Shown: piece by piece, positions 11,315 to 32,745 of the stretch
Layout of the letters: the number at the start of each line of letters is the position of its first letter
Numbering within the stretch: the first letter of the stretch is position 1
Notes under the pieces: model-generated
What the model was told of the DNA's origin: nothing
Seen by the model: the letters and a program-made list of their open reading frames with translations, nothing else
Database searches by the model: none
Source: Lumbricus rubellus
Lineage: Eukaryota > Annelida > Clitellata > Crassiclitellata > Lumbricidae
Length of the DNA stretch: 64,000 nucleotides
Assembly (NCBI GenBank): GCA_945859605.1
Contig: OX243828.1
Coordinates: 27,079,649-27,143,648 of the forward strand
Direction of reading: 5' to 3'
Position numbers and translations under genes: made by a program

Positions 11315-13298
11315 AACGTTGTTCGATCAATGTTTTCGCAGCGGGAGGAGGTTCTAGCGTTCTTTTAAATGTTACATTATTCAGAACAAAGTAATCTACT
11401 ACACTGGGTGGCCGCTTGCCTGGGTCTCATAAATATTTTAACAAGGGGTCTTGCAACTGGTCAGACCCAGCTGAAAATCAGTCAAGTGTAGCATATTTTC
11501 CCTGACCTAGAATATACTATAGTTCCCATTCTTCAACTACTTACTTACTGTTCAATGCATTGTCATAATTCTACATGCTCCCTAGGTCATATTAGTGACA
11601 AAGGCAAGCAGCATGTTGAAATTGTACTGAAAACATTTAAAATTAAAGTTTTGTTAAACATTTCTAGAAAATGTAAAGAACCAGAGAACTACTTTATTTA
11701 AGCACAACTATGCAAAGCTGCAAATGTTTCAGATTCAGGGCTGAAACCATGACTGCAGACTCTTTGCTCTAAACCCTGAGGAGCTTTTCCCCAAATACCC
11801 ATGATACAGGGCTGAAAGTGGTTAGGAAAAGTTGCTGGGTCTCACTTTGGCGGACGAGCACGTCTTTGGACCATAAATTTTTCTGACGACATTTTCCTAT
11901 AGTCATTTGCCCAAAATTACCGAAAATCCTACCATTTTTACCTACTTTTGGCACCTGACGGCCTATTTTGCGACCCGGCTGAGACCCGGCAACAGCAGGT
12001 CTCGAAAATCGATGCCGGGTCTCAGACTCGGACCGACCCGGCTCACTTTCAGCTCTGCCATGATACAATAGATTAGCTGGGCTAAATATTCCCTACCCCC
12101 CCCCCCATTCTTCACAGCAGAACGCAACCTCTGGCCCCCACACTACATTAGATTTGTCAAACGTTCCTTCTCTGTCTACTATTATAATTACTGTCATGTT
12201 GCACAGTCATCATACCAACAAAGAAGAATGTCTTATCTCAGTGACATTCACACATTTGCAGCTTAATCTACATCTACAGGTGTTTCAAAATTATCAAATA
12301 ATATAATGACTTTCATCAATGATCTTTTTAAACTCATTTATGCTTTTAACCTCGACCGAGTTATGGCTCTATATAAATTGTTGGTCGCTGTTACTTTAAT
12401 TACAAATTACAATTATTAAATTTTTTTAATTTAAACAATAATAAATTTATTGTTATTGTCCTTGTCACTGCTACTATTGCTGTTATTATTGCATTGTATT
12501 TATTGTATATAAACATTCATATTGTTATTATTAGTGTATAAACATCAGACTATATAATTATATAATCACAAAACACAGCCTTTGGAGAAGCACTTCAGTA
12601 CATTAAGAGCCAGCCAGTGATCTAAAAATTGCACTACCAGCTAAATGAAACATATCCAGCTCATGTGAACACAACCAGGATATTTAAGAGCTCAGTCACA
12701 TTTTTAAACATTGCAGCAGCACATGTGGGAGAGGAGATCAAAGGGTGACTAAGTAGAGAATGTCCTGTGACCCAAACAATGCACAAACATAAAGATTGAA
12801 GTGTGAAAATACAAACATAAAATACATTTGCGTAAACATCCAGCATATCACATCACATAAACACACAAAAAGATCATAGATCGGTTTAACAAAGCATTAC
12901 AAATACAAAACACAGCCAAGACTGCAAAACTTATGAGTGAGGGATAGCACTGATGCATTGCATATGAGGTACCGGTAACCTTCCCTCACCCATGAGAGGT
13001 ATTCCCAATCCACACCCTCCCTCACCTCTGAGGTCAGACGACACATCAATGCTTGCTATACCTATCATCAGTAGCCACTACATCATGGTGTCATTTTTCT
13101 CCACTTTCAATTATACTGGTCTCTAGGGCTAGAGAGGTGAGTACTAACTGCATTTGGTTAAGTGACCATGGCAGGCTATACTAGTAAATATTACAGAACA
13201 ATGATATACATGAACAAACTTCCATTTGCTAGAAGTGTCTTCCACCGCTCAACCAGATTGCCACCATCATCACCACCATAGAGACTGATAGAGTGTGG
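11315..13298. other. Intergenic stretch, no gene seen
   Basis: AT-rich sequence without a coding-like frame. Near 11,800-12,060 there is a repeat-like segment ending in GCTGAAAGTG (mirrored by CACTTTCAGC near 12,044), possibly the two ends of a degraded inverted-repeat element. Confidence 0.35.
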
Positions 13299-13497
13299 GG
13301 GCACGGTGGTGTAGGGGTATGCTCAGTGCCTTGGAACTGAAAGGATGCGGATTGAATCCACAGGGGGACCCTGAGCAAGTCCTTCACTCACAGTTGCTTA
13401 TGTGCTTCGGCATAAGACATCGATTCAATGTCCACGCTGTAATCGGGAGTGCCTCCGAGTAGCACCTTGAAGGGGCACAATAACAAGTGCTCAAATA
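13299..13497 (+). mobile_element. SINE family A, near full-length copy
   Basis: The head is GCACGGTGGTGTAGGGGTAT, followed by a degenerate B box (GGATTGAATCC), the body GACCCTGAGCAAGTCCTTCA and a tail ending in CAATAACAAGTGC. It matches the copies at 55,610 (same strand) and 38,047/62,172 (opposite strand). Confidence 0.75.
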
Positions 13498-15171
13498 ACA
13501 CACATAATATATATTTATAAATGCTCATATACCATACCATACCATAATAACATATCGCATAAACATATTTATTCCTTTCAGCAAAAAGCAAATTGGATCG
13601 CATTAATGGGATATTCACTGAGCTTAATAGCATGGCCGATAATAGAATTATTGTCTTCCTACCTCTTTCTTCACAGCCTTAAGCAATTTCTCTCGAGTAT
13701 CAGATTCTGTAAACAACAAAAGAAATCTGATTCAAAGTGATCCTCGCAATAATCGGACAAATGTTTGCAACGGCTAACTGCAACACGAAACCAATGTAAA
13801 CCAGACGAATATTGCAATTTATGGAGCAAATATTTGCTCTAGCCTTTGACAAAGTTCTTCCAGCTCAACCACCCGTGCTCAAATATCTCATGGCACCACT
13901 ACACACAATGCTGTGTCTCCTCCTTGAACTTGCTGTAACCATCCATCCATCCATCATCGTCAATGCAAAATCAGCCTGCTCTATCCATCAATCCATCATT
14001 ATTCATGCAAAATCTGTCTAGACTGGCTTCACTGTTGCTTCCTGCCTTCTATACACCTAACCTAATCTGTTCTAACACAATGTATATCAATTATCGAGAT
14101 AATTTTAAATAGTTTTTTAAATGATAATCAGCTGGGGTCTTCTGTGTTATTATATCATTTTAAGCACTGTATGCACATAGAAGTCTTCAGATTTGATTTG
14201 ATTAATCAAGACATTTTCTTTCTTTTTATACTCCAACTATCGCCATTCCTCTCAAAACTAATAGTTCAGACACAAAAAACAAACAGCACAATCCACACCC
14301 GCAGAGATATCAATCAACAGAGAATTCTGAAGAGATATCAACAAGGATAGGAAAATCCTACTGACATGTAGTTAAATGAAAAACCATAAGGAGATCAAAA
14401 TTGGTAAGGCTCTCTTTGGGACAGAAACTGCACTAGAGAAAATGCGTAGGTACAGGTAGATCACAAAGCGATTAATCAACTAAACTGTTTCCGGTTATAA
14501 GACTAATTATGTAATTCACTTTTCATGTGCCTACCGAGACAGCATAGATCTTTCTCCTTCAATCAATCTTAAATGCTTCAGCTCACAGACAAATTCCTTT
14601 GTTCCGAGAATATCGCTAAATAATTATAATTATATGCTTGAAGTCTTGCACTGGCTACTCATCACTGCATGCATCCATTTCAAGATCCTCTTTCTGGTCT
14701 CCAAAGGGCAGCTAAGGATTGCCCCTAAATACTGCTTTAAACTATTCAATGCAAAGGCTTAGACTATATATGCCAAGGCTTAGACTATGATACATACAAA
14801 GGCTATTATCCATATCTTCATCTCATTCCTTGCGCTCTTCTATCGATCGTCTTGGATCTTTTAGTTTAATTCCCAGGATTAGGACTGCTCTGAACCAACA
14901 TTGGGTGTTTGCCATAGTTGGTCCTGGCATAACTATAGGATCGAGGACTGACATAACAGTGACATTATATAGCAACTTTGGAGTTATCTAGTGACACTGA
15001 CACTAACCCTAATCAACCCTCATGATGTCTAACCTGAACCTAACCGACCCTCACAACGCCTAACTGACTTTAAACGATACTCCAATCCAAATACTATAGT
15101 TATGTTTTGGTCCCTCCATTTGGAATGACTTTACTCCCTGATCACTAAACTATTTACTGGATTCCTCCTCT
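13498..15171. other. Intergenic stretch, no gene seen
   Basis: No convincing exon was found. It includes a duplicated GGCTTAGACTAT near 14,756-14,787 and a short CCATCCATCCATCAT run near 13,941. Confidence 0.35.
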
Positions 15172-15451
15172 GGTGGCGGACCGGTAACGCGTCCGCTCAC
15201 AGAGCGGGAGGTTGCGGGTTCGACTCCGGGTAACGACCTTGGGCAAGTTGTTTACGCACACGTGCCTCTGTCACCAAGCAGTATAATTTGGTACCGGCGT
15301 AAGCTGGGAAGTAAACAGCAAGTCTTGCGATACACTGGCCCCGTGTCCAGGACCTTGGGATTCGTCCATTGCTGGCTCAGGGCCATAGAAAAGGAGATGA
15401 GCGCCTCCCTATGTTCCTCATGGAACGGGATAGGACTTTACTTTTTTTTAC
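15172..15451 (+). mobile_element. SINE family B, tRNA-derived
   Basis: The head reads as a tRNA relic: GGTGGCGGACCGGTAACGCG, then GAGCGGGAGGTTGCGGGTT running into CGACTCCGG, a good B box. A body with ACCTTGGGCAAGTTG follows, then a T-rich end near 15,440. Head and body differ from family A, although both share a CTTG.GCAAGT core. It lies directly left of the fold-back element at 15,532. Confidence 0.55.
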
Positions 15452-15531
15452 CTCCTCATTTTCTAAAGGTAATTCTTTTCACTCGAGTTTCATGCTGACA
15501 GGTGCAATATAAACTTATAGATACGATACGG

Positions 15532-16975
15532 GGTAAACGTGGACATTAGCGTCGTAAATTATTTTCACGCTTTTCACGACACAAAAAGCGCCGTAAGTTC
15601 TTCCTAATGACTTGCAATGGTCTAGCTCATCTAACAACACACTTAAAATTTGGTAAGGATACGAATGTTGACAGAAAATATGTTTTTAAAATGTCACATT
15701 TCCCATGCGAAATCGCCGTTCCAATCGCCATTGAACCCAACATCTGACCGGAAGTTGGGGTACGCGCCCAAACCATAGACGTATAAATTATGCGACTATA
15801 AATAACGTGAACGTCAAAACTTCGGTCCTAAGCTCGAAATAATAAATGGAAGCTGGATGCAAGTATTTGAAGATCTGAAATAGAAGCCGGATTAATGAAA
15901 AAACGCTTAAGTAATGGAAGCTGGATGAGGATATTTTTATATCTGAAATAGAAGCTGGATTGACGAAAATAACGGGTGAGAAATAGAAGCTGGATTAATA
16001 AAAATATTCTAGCTGAAATTGGAGCTGGATTGATTAAAAATAATTATTATTGAAACAGGAGTTGGATTCATGAAACAACTGATGCAATTGAAAAAGCTGA
16101 ACTTTTACTTACTTATTTATTTTTGCGTGCTGTTTTATTGCACACTTGCCACACGCAACTTCCGGAAAGGGTCAGAATTGAATAACAACTTCGATTGGCG
16201 GTTTGTTATGACCAAATATTACAATTTTACATCGATTTTCTTCTTTTTAAACAAATTCTAAGTATAATAATACATCACTTAGGCAATAGCACGTTGTTAT
16301 AAATATTTTAAAACTCTTTTTGGGCATACCTGGGAATGGCGGTCCCAAATTAAAACATTAAGTAAATCAACAGGACGTGTCGTAATGGTGTGGTGTATAA
16401 TTGAATGGGCGCATAGAAACGGTTTCTTTTGCACTCCTCGCTTATAAAACGACCAGCTGGTCCACCGAAATAGAAGCCGGAATAATGAGAAAGCACTTGA
16501 GAAATGGAAGCTGGATGAAGACATTTTACAGGTGAAATGAAGGTGGATTGATGAAAAAACGCAAGGGAAATATAAGCTGGAGGAAGGTATTTTTAGATCT
16601 GAAATAGAAGCTGGATTGATGAATTGAACGGTTGAGAAATAGAACCTGGATGATGGACATAATAAGTTAAATAGAAGATGGATTAATTAAAACGCTTGCG
16701 AAATGGATGCTGGATGAAAGGTCCTTGTAGGTGAAATAGAAACTGGATTGACGAAAATTAAACTAGAGAAATGGAAACTGGATTGTTGATTTCAGCATGC
16801 ATCCAGCTTCCATTTAAGCTGGAATGCCGTTTCTATTTCACCACACATCATGTTTAAAGCCTTCTCTATCGATTTCCGTAATTTTATAATTTGGGACCGC
16901 CGTTCCCAGGTATGCTCTCTTTTTGTGCCATTATATGCGTGAAAATAATTTACGACGCTAATGTCCACGTTTACC
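15532..16975. mobile_element. Fold-back element 1 with 8-bp target duplication
   Basis: Perfect terminal inverted repeats of 39 bases begin GGTAAACGTGGACATTAGCG and end CGCTAATGTCCACGTTTACC. They are flanked by the direct repeat CGATACGG at 15,524-15,531 and 16,976-16,983. The interior is a degenerate minisatellite of about 65 bases (GAAATAGAAGCTGGATTGAT, ACGCTTGAGAAATGGAAGC) whose last part (about 16,795-16,842) is inverted. A second inverted copy of the right subterminal segment lies at about 16,316-16,360. No transposase frame is visible, so it is non-autonomous. GG termini with an 8-9 bp duplication fit Merlin-, Mutator- or fold-back-type elements. The superfamily is not settled. Confidence 0.8.
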
Positions 16976-17510
16976 CGATACGGGACACACTTGCAATCTG
17001 GGCGCAATAAACAGTAGACGTGAAACCAAAATATTCAACTTTGTTCCCAACAGCGAATAATCAGAACGAGTCACAATTTCATGCCGTTCACTTACCAGCC
17101 ACGCTGCTTCCATTTGAAGTTGCCATGCCTTCGGGTAATATTATTTCAAAATTCTGTTAATGTATCCGATAGAAATACTCGCAACCAAATCCAACTCGCT
17201 GTGTTACGATCGAACTCAATCCACCGAATAGAAGTACTAGTTCCACGTATAGTAGTTTGTGGACTGGATGACACCTCGCGGGGACAATTTATGTTGCGCC
17301 GGTTTGGACTTTTAGACGGCTACTATACCCTCGGACACGGAACAACTCGCAAAGTCTAAGCATGACCATTATTATACAATATACATCCCAGCGTGACCAT
17401 CACAGTGTCACTACTACTACACCTCCTTCACCATCTTCATAACAATAATAACAACAACACAGACTTCCGATCGCACACATCTGCGGCAGAATTATTGAGC
17501 ATTCGGTCAA

Positions 17511-17518
17511 TGACGTCA
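17511..17518. promoter_or_regulatory. Consensus CRE (TGACGTCA)
   Basis: A perfect palindromic cAMP-response element. No gene start is evident nearby, so the match may be accidental. Confidence 0.2.
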
Positions 17519-17869
17519 GATTACATAATTATTTAAGCGCCATCTGGCAGTTGACTATGAGAGCGCAAACGGCGAAATAACGCTAGTAAGTAAGTAAGTA
17601 AGTCAAATCAAATCAAATGAAAACCAGCACTGTCAACACAATTTAATAATACAATACGATACAATTAGTCATTTATACCGCGCTTTAACAAAAACAAGTC
17701 TTGCACAAGAGCGCGCGTTTCACTAAAATCTTGTTATAATGCATTGGAAAAAAATGAGTTTTTAACTTTGATTTAAACTCTGAAATAGGCCTAGATGAGC
17801 ATTGGCGAATGGAGGTCGGAAGACTGTTCCATTCTTTAGGCCAATATAGGCTATAGGCTATATATTCTA

Positions 17870-17994
17870 AACCAGACAGTGAATCCTTCTAAGTGGAGCT
17901 TAGCATAGGCGGAGGCTTGGTCCGAATTTGGGGGTACGAAAATTTTCAGTCCCCTCTTATCCCCCCAAAAACTGAAATCCTGGCGCCGCCACTG
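17870..17994 (-). mobile_element. Fragment of hAT-like element with CAGTGGCGGCGCC terminus
   Basis: The minus strand begins CAGTGGCGGCGCCAGGATTT and runs into C/G-rich sequence. The same terminus type opens the element at 63,287. The opposite end is not clear. Confidence 0.4.
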
Positions 17995-18430
17995 AAAGTA
18001 GGCCTAGTTATAGCCCTATAGCGCTTTAGAAACGCTCCAGTTTATGAATACCCGGTACCTTCATTACATTTTATTATAGCAAACGTGCATGCCTAAATAA
18101 TATTGTCTTGACCTACGTACCGGATTTTGACCTGCAGGCTGGCACCGAAACGAAAACGGCAGCTCTGGCTATTGCGGACTTGATTTGATATAGCGCCGAT
18201 GAATAAGCTGGTCTCTCTGACGAGGCTTTTGTGGGCGCTGAGAAATTCTCGAGGTTTTACATTGCATTACATTATAGGCCTATAGTCTACATGCCAAATT
18301 CCAGGTTGAATCCGGTCATTAAACAAAGATCAAAATCTAGGAAATGGATGGAAAGAGATTGGACATTTTTTTCCAGGTCAGACGGACAGCAGAAACTCTA
18401 CAGAGAGACGGTAAGCCTGTATAGGCTATA

Positions 18431-18699
18431 CAGGGCCGGATTAAGCAATGTGAGGGCCCTGTTCGGGAAATTTTTGCCGGATAGACTATTGTTTTTGTTT
18501 TTTTTGTCATCTCCCAAAATTTTCCGGAAAATTATACCATTTCAGCCGCCAAAAAAGTTGATGACCTTTTTTTAGTCATCTGACGAAATTTGCTCAATTT
18601 TTTTTTAATCCAGAATTTTTTCGCATTTTGTGGGGGTCACCTAAAGTGTGGGGGCCCCTGTTCGGCCGAACATGTTGAACATGCCTTAATCCGGCCCTG
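18431..18699. mobile_element. hAT-type MITE, 269 bp
   Basis: The terminal inverted repeats are CAGGGCCGGATTAAG and CTTAATCCGGCCCTG. The flanks AGGCTATA (18,423-18,430) and AGGCTATT (18,700-18,707) are a near-perfect 8-bp target duplication, typical of hAT insertions. There is no transposase, so it is non-autonomous. A 59-bp internally deleted relative lies at 29,586. Confidence 0.85.
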
Positions 18700-19170
18700 A
18701 GGCTATTATTATATAATCATGCCGGAAATGTTCCAGAGTCTAAGTGAGGCCAGTGTGAGATAGCCATGGGCCCCCGCGGAGATTCTTGCAGAGGTTAGGC
18801 AAATTAACACACAATGGTCGCAGTTAAAGTTTATAGCAAAACCGTGACAAATGCGGAGCATGCGATTAGGAAGATGTGTAGACCTATTTTGTTGGATTTT
18901 TCTAACTGTGAATTTGTCAGTTTCACTTTGTATATCATGATTAGACCTTTATCTTTAGCCTATCATCGGTGCTTTAGTGCGAAACAATCTTATTAGAAAC
19001 CAAAAGTAGTTGGCCTAGTCAAAAATTAGGTGTCAATTTTCCAAGAAGGGCAAGTCACAAAATGTCCCTCTTTCTCCCATGAGCAAAGGAAAAAGAACGT
19101 AGGGTCCAGCAAAGGAAAAAGAACGTAGGCTATGCCAAGAATTGTCCTATAGATACTATTAGATAGTGAT

Positions 19171-22100
19171 CAGTGTTTAATCTAGACGTCTCTGGGGGGG
19201 GAAAGTCCCCCCCCCAGGATTGACATTTCCCCCCCCCAGAAAAATTTGACAAAATGATATTGGTTTTTAGTTACTATTTTCATCATTGTTTTATATGAAG
19301 TGTTCTATTATCCCGTGATGTTATTTACTATTATTATATATGATACTATCATGTTGCAATGAGTATAACTTACTGTATAACACAATTTTTGCACAACTAA
19401 AAACAGATATGACATTCCCTCCAGAAAATTTGGCAAAATGATAATAGTTTTAGTTGCTGTTTACATCATCGTATTACGTGAACTGTTATAATATATTGTA
19501 ATACTATTTATTATTATATAGTTAATGGTTATAATGTTATTATTTACTATTATAATATATGACACAACCCTGCTAAAATGAGAATAACTTACTGCTAATA
19601 TTTGTACACCTACTACTTTTGTACAACTGAATGGCTTCTCACCAGTGGTATCCTTCAAATTTTAAACTGTAAAATTTCAAAAATGTTTGGTCCTATTATC
19701 TGAACACATATAGTAAAACCTAAAAACAACATCATTACTACACGTGGTTTCTTGAATTTGGTACCGGTAGTTTATTAGTTCTTGGTTGGTTTGTGTACCA
19801 TTAAATATGATTTCAGAAAGTATGTCCTGGTCAGCAATTAGGGACAATCTTGGGAAACAGGGTTAAACTGCTTATGGTGCTGAAAAGTCAGCTTATAATT
19901 ATAGGCTACTATTATATTCATGTCTGCATTTATTCATTAAAATTACTCAGTAACAGGAGAACTGAGCTGCTGAACTATACATAAAGATATTTTTTATTGT
20001 AATTATAATCATATACATGTATATGGGCCTATATATATATAGTCTAATGGAGTTATTTTGCTAAAATGGCACCTTAAAAGAGTACCATTACCGTGTGGAA
20101 ATAACCCCCCAAAATATTTGTTAAGTGTTGCTTATATCTATTGAAGTCCACTCTTATAAGCACTGAAAAGTACAGGTATTTTGTTAAGATAGCACCTTAA
20201 AATGCTACCATTGCAATGTGGAAATTCAAAAAGTTTCTGATGAGGCTCTGAAAAAGTACAGGTATTTTGTTAAGATGGTACCTTAAAATGCTGCCATTGC
20301 AATGTGGAAATTCAAAAAGTTTCTGATGAAGCTCTGAAAAAGTACAGGTATTTTGTTAAGATGGTACCTTAAAATGCTACCATTGCAATGTGGAAATTCA
20401 AAAAGTTTCTGATGAAGCTCTGAAAAAGTACAGGTATTTTGTTAAGATGGTACCTTAAAATGCTACCATTGCAATGTGGAAATTCAAAAAGTTTCTGATG
20501 AGGCTCTGAAAAAGTACAGGTATTTTGTTAAGATGGTACCTTAAAATGCTGCCATTGCAATGTGGAAATTCAAAAAGTTTCTGATGAAGCTCTGAAAAAG
20601 TACAGGTATTTTGTTAAGATGGTACCTTAAAATGCTACCATTGCAATGTGGAAATTCAAAAAGTTTCTGATGAAGCTCTGAAAAAGTACAGGTATTTTGT
20701 TAAGATGGTACCTTAAAATGCTACCATTGCAATGTGGAAATTCAAAAAGTTTCTGATGAAGCTCTGAAAAAGTACAGGTATTTTGTTAAGATGGTACCTT
20801 AAAATGCTACCATTGCAATGTGGAAATTCAAAAGGTTTCTGATGAAGCTCTGAAAAAGTACAGGTATTTTGTTAAGATGGTACCTTAAAATGCTACCATT
20901 GCAATGTGGAAATTCAAAAAGTTTCTGATGAAGCTCTGAAAAAGTACAGGTATTTTGTTAAGATGGTACCTTAAAATGCTACCATTGCAATGTGGAAATT
21001 CAAACAGTTTCTGATGAAGCTCTGAAAAAGTACAGGTATTTTATTAAGATGGTACCTTAAAATGCTACCATTGCAATGTGGAAATTCAAAAAGTTTCTGA
21101 TGAAGCTCTGAAAAAGTACAGGTATTTTGTTAAGATGGTACCTTAAAATGCTACCATTGCAATGTGGAAATTCAAAAGGTTTCTGATGAAGCTCTGAAAA
21201 AGTACAGGTATTTTGTTAAGATGGTACCTTAAAATGCTACCATTGCAATGTGGAAATTCAAAAAGTTTCTGATGAAGCTCTGAAAAAGTACAGGTATTTT
21301 GTTAAGATGGTACCTTAAAATGCTACCATTGCAATGTGGAAATTCAAACAGTTTCTGATGAAGCTCTGAAAAAGTACAGGTATTTTATTAAGATGGTACC
21401 TTAAAATGCTACCATTGCAATGTGGAAATTCAAAAAGTTTCTGATGAAGCTCTGAAAAAGTACAGGTATTTTGTTAAGATGGTACCTTAAAATGCTACCA
21501 TTGCAATGTGGAAATTCAAAAAGTTTCTGATGAAGCTCTGAAAAAGTACAGGTATTTTGTTAAGATGGTACCTTAAAATGCTACCATTGCAATGTGGAAA
21601 TTCAAACAGTTTCTGATGAAGCTCTGAAAAAGTACAGGTATTTTGTTAAGATGGTACCTTAAAATGCTACCATTGCAATGTGGAAATTCAAAAAGTTTCT
21701 GATGAAGCTCTGAAAAAGTACAGGTATTTTGTTAAGATGGTACCTTAAAATGCTACCATTGCAATGTGGAAATTCAAAAAGTTTCTGATGAAGCTCTGAA
21801 AAAGTACAGGTATTTTGTTAAGATGGTACCTTAAAATGCTACCATTGCAATGTGGAAATTCAAACAGTTTCTGATGAAGCTCTGAAAAAGTACAGGTATT
21901 TTATTAAGATGGTACCTTAAAATGCTACCATTGCAATGTGGAAATTCAAAAAGTTTCTGATGAAGCTCTGAAAAAGTACAGGTATTTTGTTAAGATGGTA
22001 CCTTAAAATGCTACCATTGCAATGTGGAAATTCAAAAAGTTTCTGATGAAGCTCTGAAAAAGTACAGGTATTTTGTTAAGATGGTACCTTAAAATGCTAC

Positions 22101-22458
22101 CATTGCAATGTGGAAATTCAAACAGTTTCTGATGAAGCTCTGAAAAAGTACAGGTATTTTATTAAGATGGTACCTTAAAATGCTACCATTGCAATGTGGA
22201 AATTCAAAAAGTTTCTGATGAAGCTCTGAAAAAGTACAGGTATTTTGTTAAGATGGTACCTTAAAATGCTACCATTGCAATGTGGAAATTCAAAAAGTTT
22301 CTCATGGGGAGGGGGCACATCCCCCTCCCCATACCCCTCCCCCTACGGGTCTCGGCGCTACGCGCCTCACGAGCGTCCTTCGGACGCTCGATTGTCTCCC
22401 CCCCCCCAGAAACCTGAATTCCCCCCCCCCCAGCGGGTGGGGACTAGATTAAACACTG
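19171..22458. mobile_element. hAT-like non-autonomous element carrying a satellite array
   Basis: The terminal inverted repeats are CAGTGTTTAATCTAG and CTAGATTAAACACTG. The same nine bases, GATAGTGAT, flank both ends (19,162-19,170 and 22,459-22,467). An 8-bp duplication is the rule for hAT, so the ninth base is probably chance. Inside lie C-runs near both ends, about 1 kb of AT-rich sequence, the 86-bp satellite, and a GC-rich right end (GTCTCGGCGCTACGCGCCTC). No transposase frame was found. Confidence 0.8.
20177..22305. repeat. 86-bp satellite, about 25 monomers with higher-order structure
   Basis: The monomer includes AGGTATTTTGTTAAGATGGT, ACCTTAAAATGCTACCATTG, CAATGTGGAAATTCAAAAAG and TTTCTGATGAAGCTCTG. 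Monomer-specific variants (GCTGCC for GCTACC, GATGAGG for GATGAAG, AAAGG or AACAG for AAAAG, TTTTATTAAG for TTTTGTTAAG) recur in blocks of three or four monomers. That shows duplication of multi-monomer blocks. The array lies wholly inside the hAT-like element 19,171-22,458. Confidence 0.95.
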
Positions 22459-23039
22459 GATAGTGATAGTCTTCTCAGACCAATGCAGGTCCAATATAAA
22501 GAAAATAACACGATTATAGTCCAGCGCGTTCGTAAAAGAAGCCTTGACGTCGACGCAGCTGTATATAATTATACCATAATTAAAGACATCACACAACTGT
22601 GACGTTTATGAAACCGACGATGATGATCTAAGTGGCGGATTTTGCAATCTACTGCTCCTCGGCTGAAGTTTTTGCAGCACATAACATTTCTGTTTCACTG
22701 TTTCAGCATTAACTAAATAATTTTTTTATTATCATAGTAATAATATAATCCGAGAACGATTCCTCCATTAATCCGTTCAGACTATATACACCTTCTTAAC
22801 TTCCTCAACGAAACACGTCTATTATAGGCCTATGTTATACACAAGTCCTTGCATGCAGGCCCTACCATACGCCTCCTCTCATCTCTCCGATCACTGCACG
22901 CGTAATTATTATCTTCACTAAACAACCCGTTGGACATAACGCGTCGCTCGTGAATAAGCTGGCTCCCATGCGTCAAGTTTTTTTTATATAGTAAACTCCT
23001 TAAAACTTTGGAAGCTACGATTACGATATTAAAAGTTAT

Positions 23040-23160
23040 CTTCTGTCTAATAGTTTATGTTCTGTCTAATAATTAATTTTATGTTCTGTCTAATAATTAA
23101 ATTTATGTTCTGTCTAATAATTAATTTTATGTTCTGTCTAACAATTAAATTTTCTGTTCT
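23040..23160. repeat. 29-bp tandem repeat, about 4-5 copies
   Basis: The unit contains TATGTTCTGTCTAATAATTA with AATTTT or AATTTA variants. It lies about 170 bases beyond the stop codon of the minus-strand adaptor gene, so it may sit in or beyond its 3' UTR. Confidence 0.85.
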
Positions 23161-23255
23161 GGTCAATTTTTATTTCGAAATTTCTCCGCAGCACGGAGCC
23201 ATATTATAAAATTATGGTCTCGTTTGTTCCTGGGATAAATCCGGCGTTGATTTGG

Positions 23256-23261
23256 TTTATT
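23256..23261 (-). terminator. Candidate polyadenylation signal of the CABIT-SAM gene
   Basis: AATAAA on the minus strand, 67 bases beyond the stop codon at 23,328. A second AATAAA lies at 23,169-23,174. Either could serve. Confidence 0.4.
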
Positions 23262-23327
23262 GGTTGGTTAATTAGTTGATTGGATGGTTGCTCCAATGCT
23301 CCTCCACCTGGCCTCTGACCCTTTCCC

Positions 23328-31722
<8,395 letters not shown>

Positions 31723-31879
31723 CCTCCTCCTACTTCTCCTCAACTTCTTCCTCTTCTTCTCCGAATTTAAAACATACATGTATATCCTCCGAATAAAATT
31801 GAGATGAACTGAAAAAATGGTAGATGGTCATACTTTAAGAACCGTGATACATTCTGTAGGATTTTTATTATCGTTGTCG

Positions 31880-32232
<353 letters not shown>

Positions 32233-32235
32233 TAC

Positions 32236-32290
32236 TACAACCCTCCGGCTGCAAGGCAACGAACAAACCAACTACACCACCGCGCACCGC
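32236..32290 (-). mobile_element. SINE family A, head fragment
   Basis: Minus strand: GCGCGGTGGTGTAGTTGGTT, TTGCCTTGCAGCCGGAGGG. It is head only, truncated by the TAC tract. Confidence 0.55.
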
Positions 32291-32519
32291 ATTATGGTTG
32301 AGGAGACGAAAGATAGGTTTTCAGCAGCTGATTCTGTTGCACAACGATTGAACTGAGGAACGCAAAATGGTCTGAATTACATAATTGTTATTATTATTAT
32401 GATCATGGCGTAGAAAGGAAAGGAATATAATTATTAGCCTACATAAATAATTATAGTTGCCTTTCCTAAATCATTCTTTTCAACACACGATTAACCTGTA
32501 TATCGGGGCATATAGGACA

Positions 32520-32616
32520 AACACGCACACACACATACTCACACATGCATACACCCACACACACCTCCGCACACACTCACACGCACACGCACCTTCCACA
32601 AACACACACACTCGCA

Positions 32617-32660
<44 letters not shown>
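32520..32660. repeat. (CA)n microsatellite
   Basis: CACACA-rich, with a pure run at about 32,620-32,655. Confidence 0.95.
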
Positions 32661-32687
32661 AACAAACATGTGTGTTCATTCATTCAA

Positions 32688-32745
32688 GTATTTATGTAGC
32701 GCCTATTCTGGCAACTACTCAGAGGTGCTCCCTACTCTAGCACGG
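32688..32745 (-). mobile_element. SINE family A, tail fragment
   Basis: Minus strand matches the GAGCACCTCTGAGTAG...GGCGCTA tail module of family A. Confidence 0.4.

Noticed and set aside
15180..15252. Candidate tRNA gene (good B box CGGGTTCGACTCCGG)
   Set aside because: No complete cloverleaf can be drawn, and the sequence continues into a SINE body. I treat it as a tRNA-derived SINE head.
20177..22305. Regular 86-bp repeats, considered as a CRISPR array
   Set aside because: Units are contiguous with no unique spacers, lie inside a transposon, and the genome is animal.
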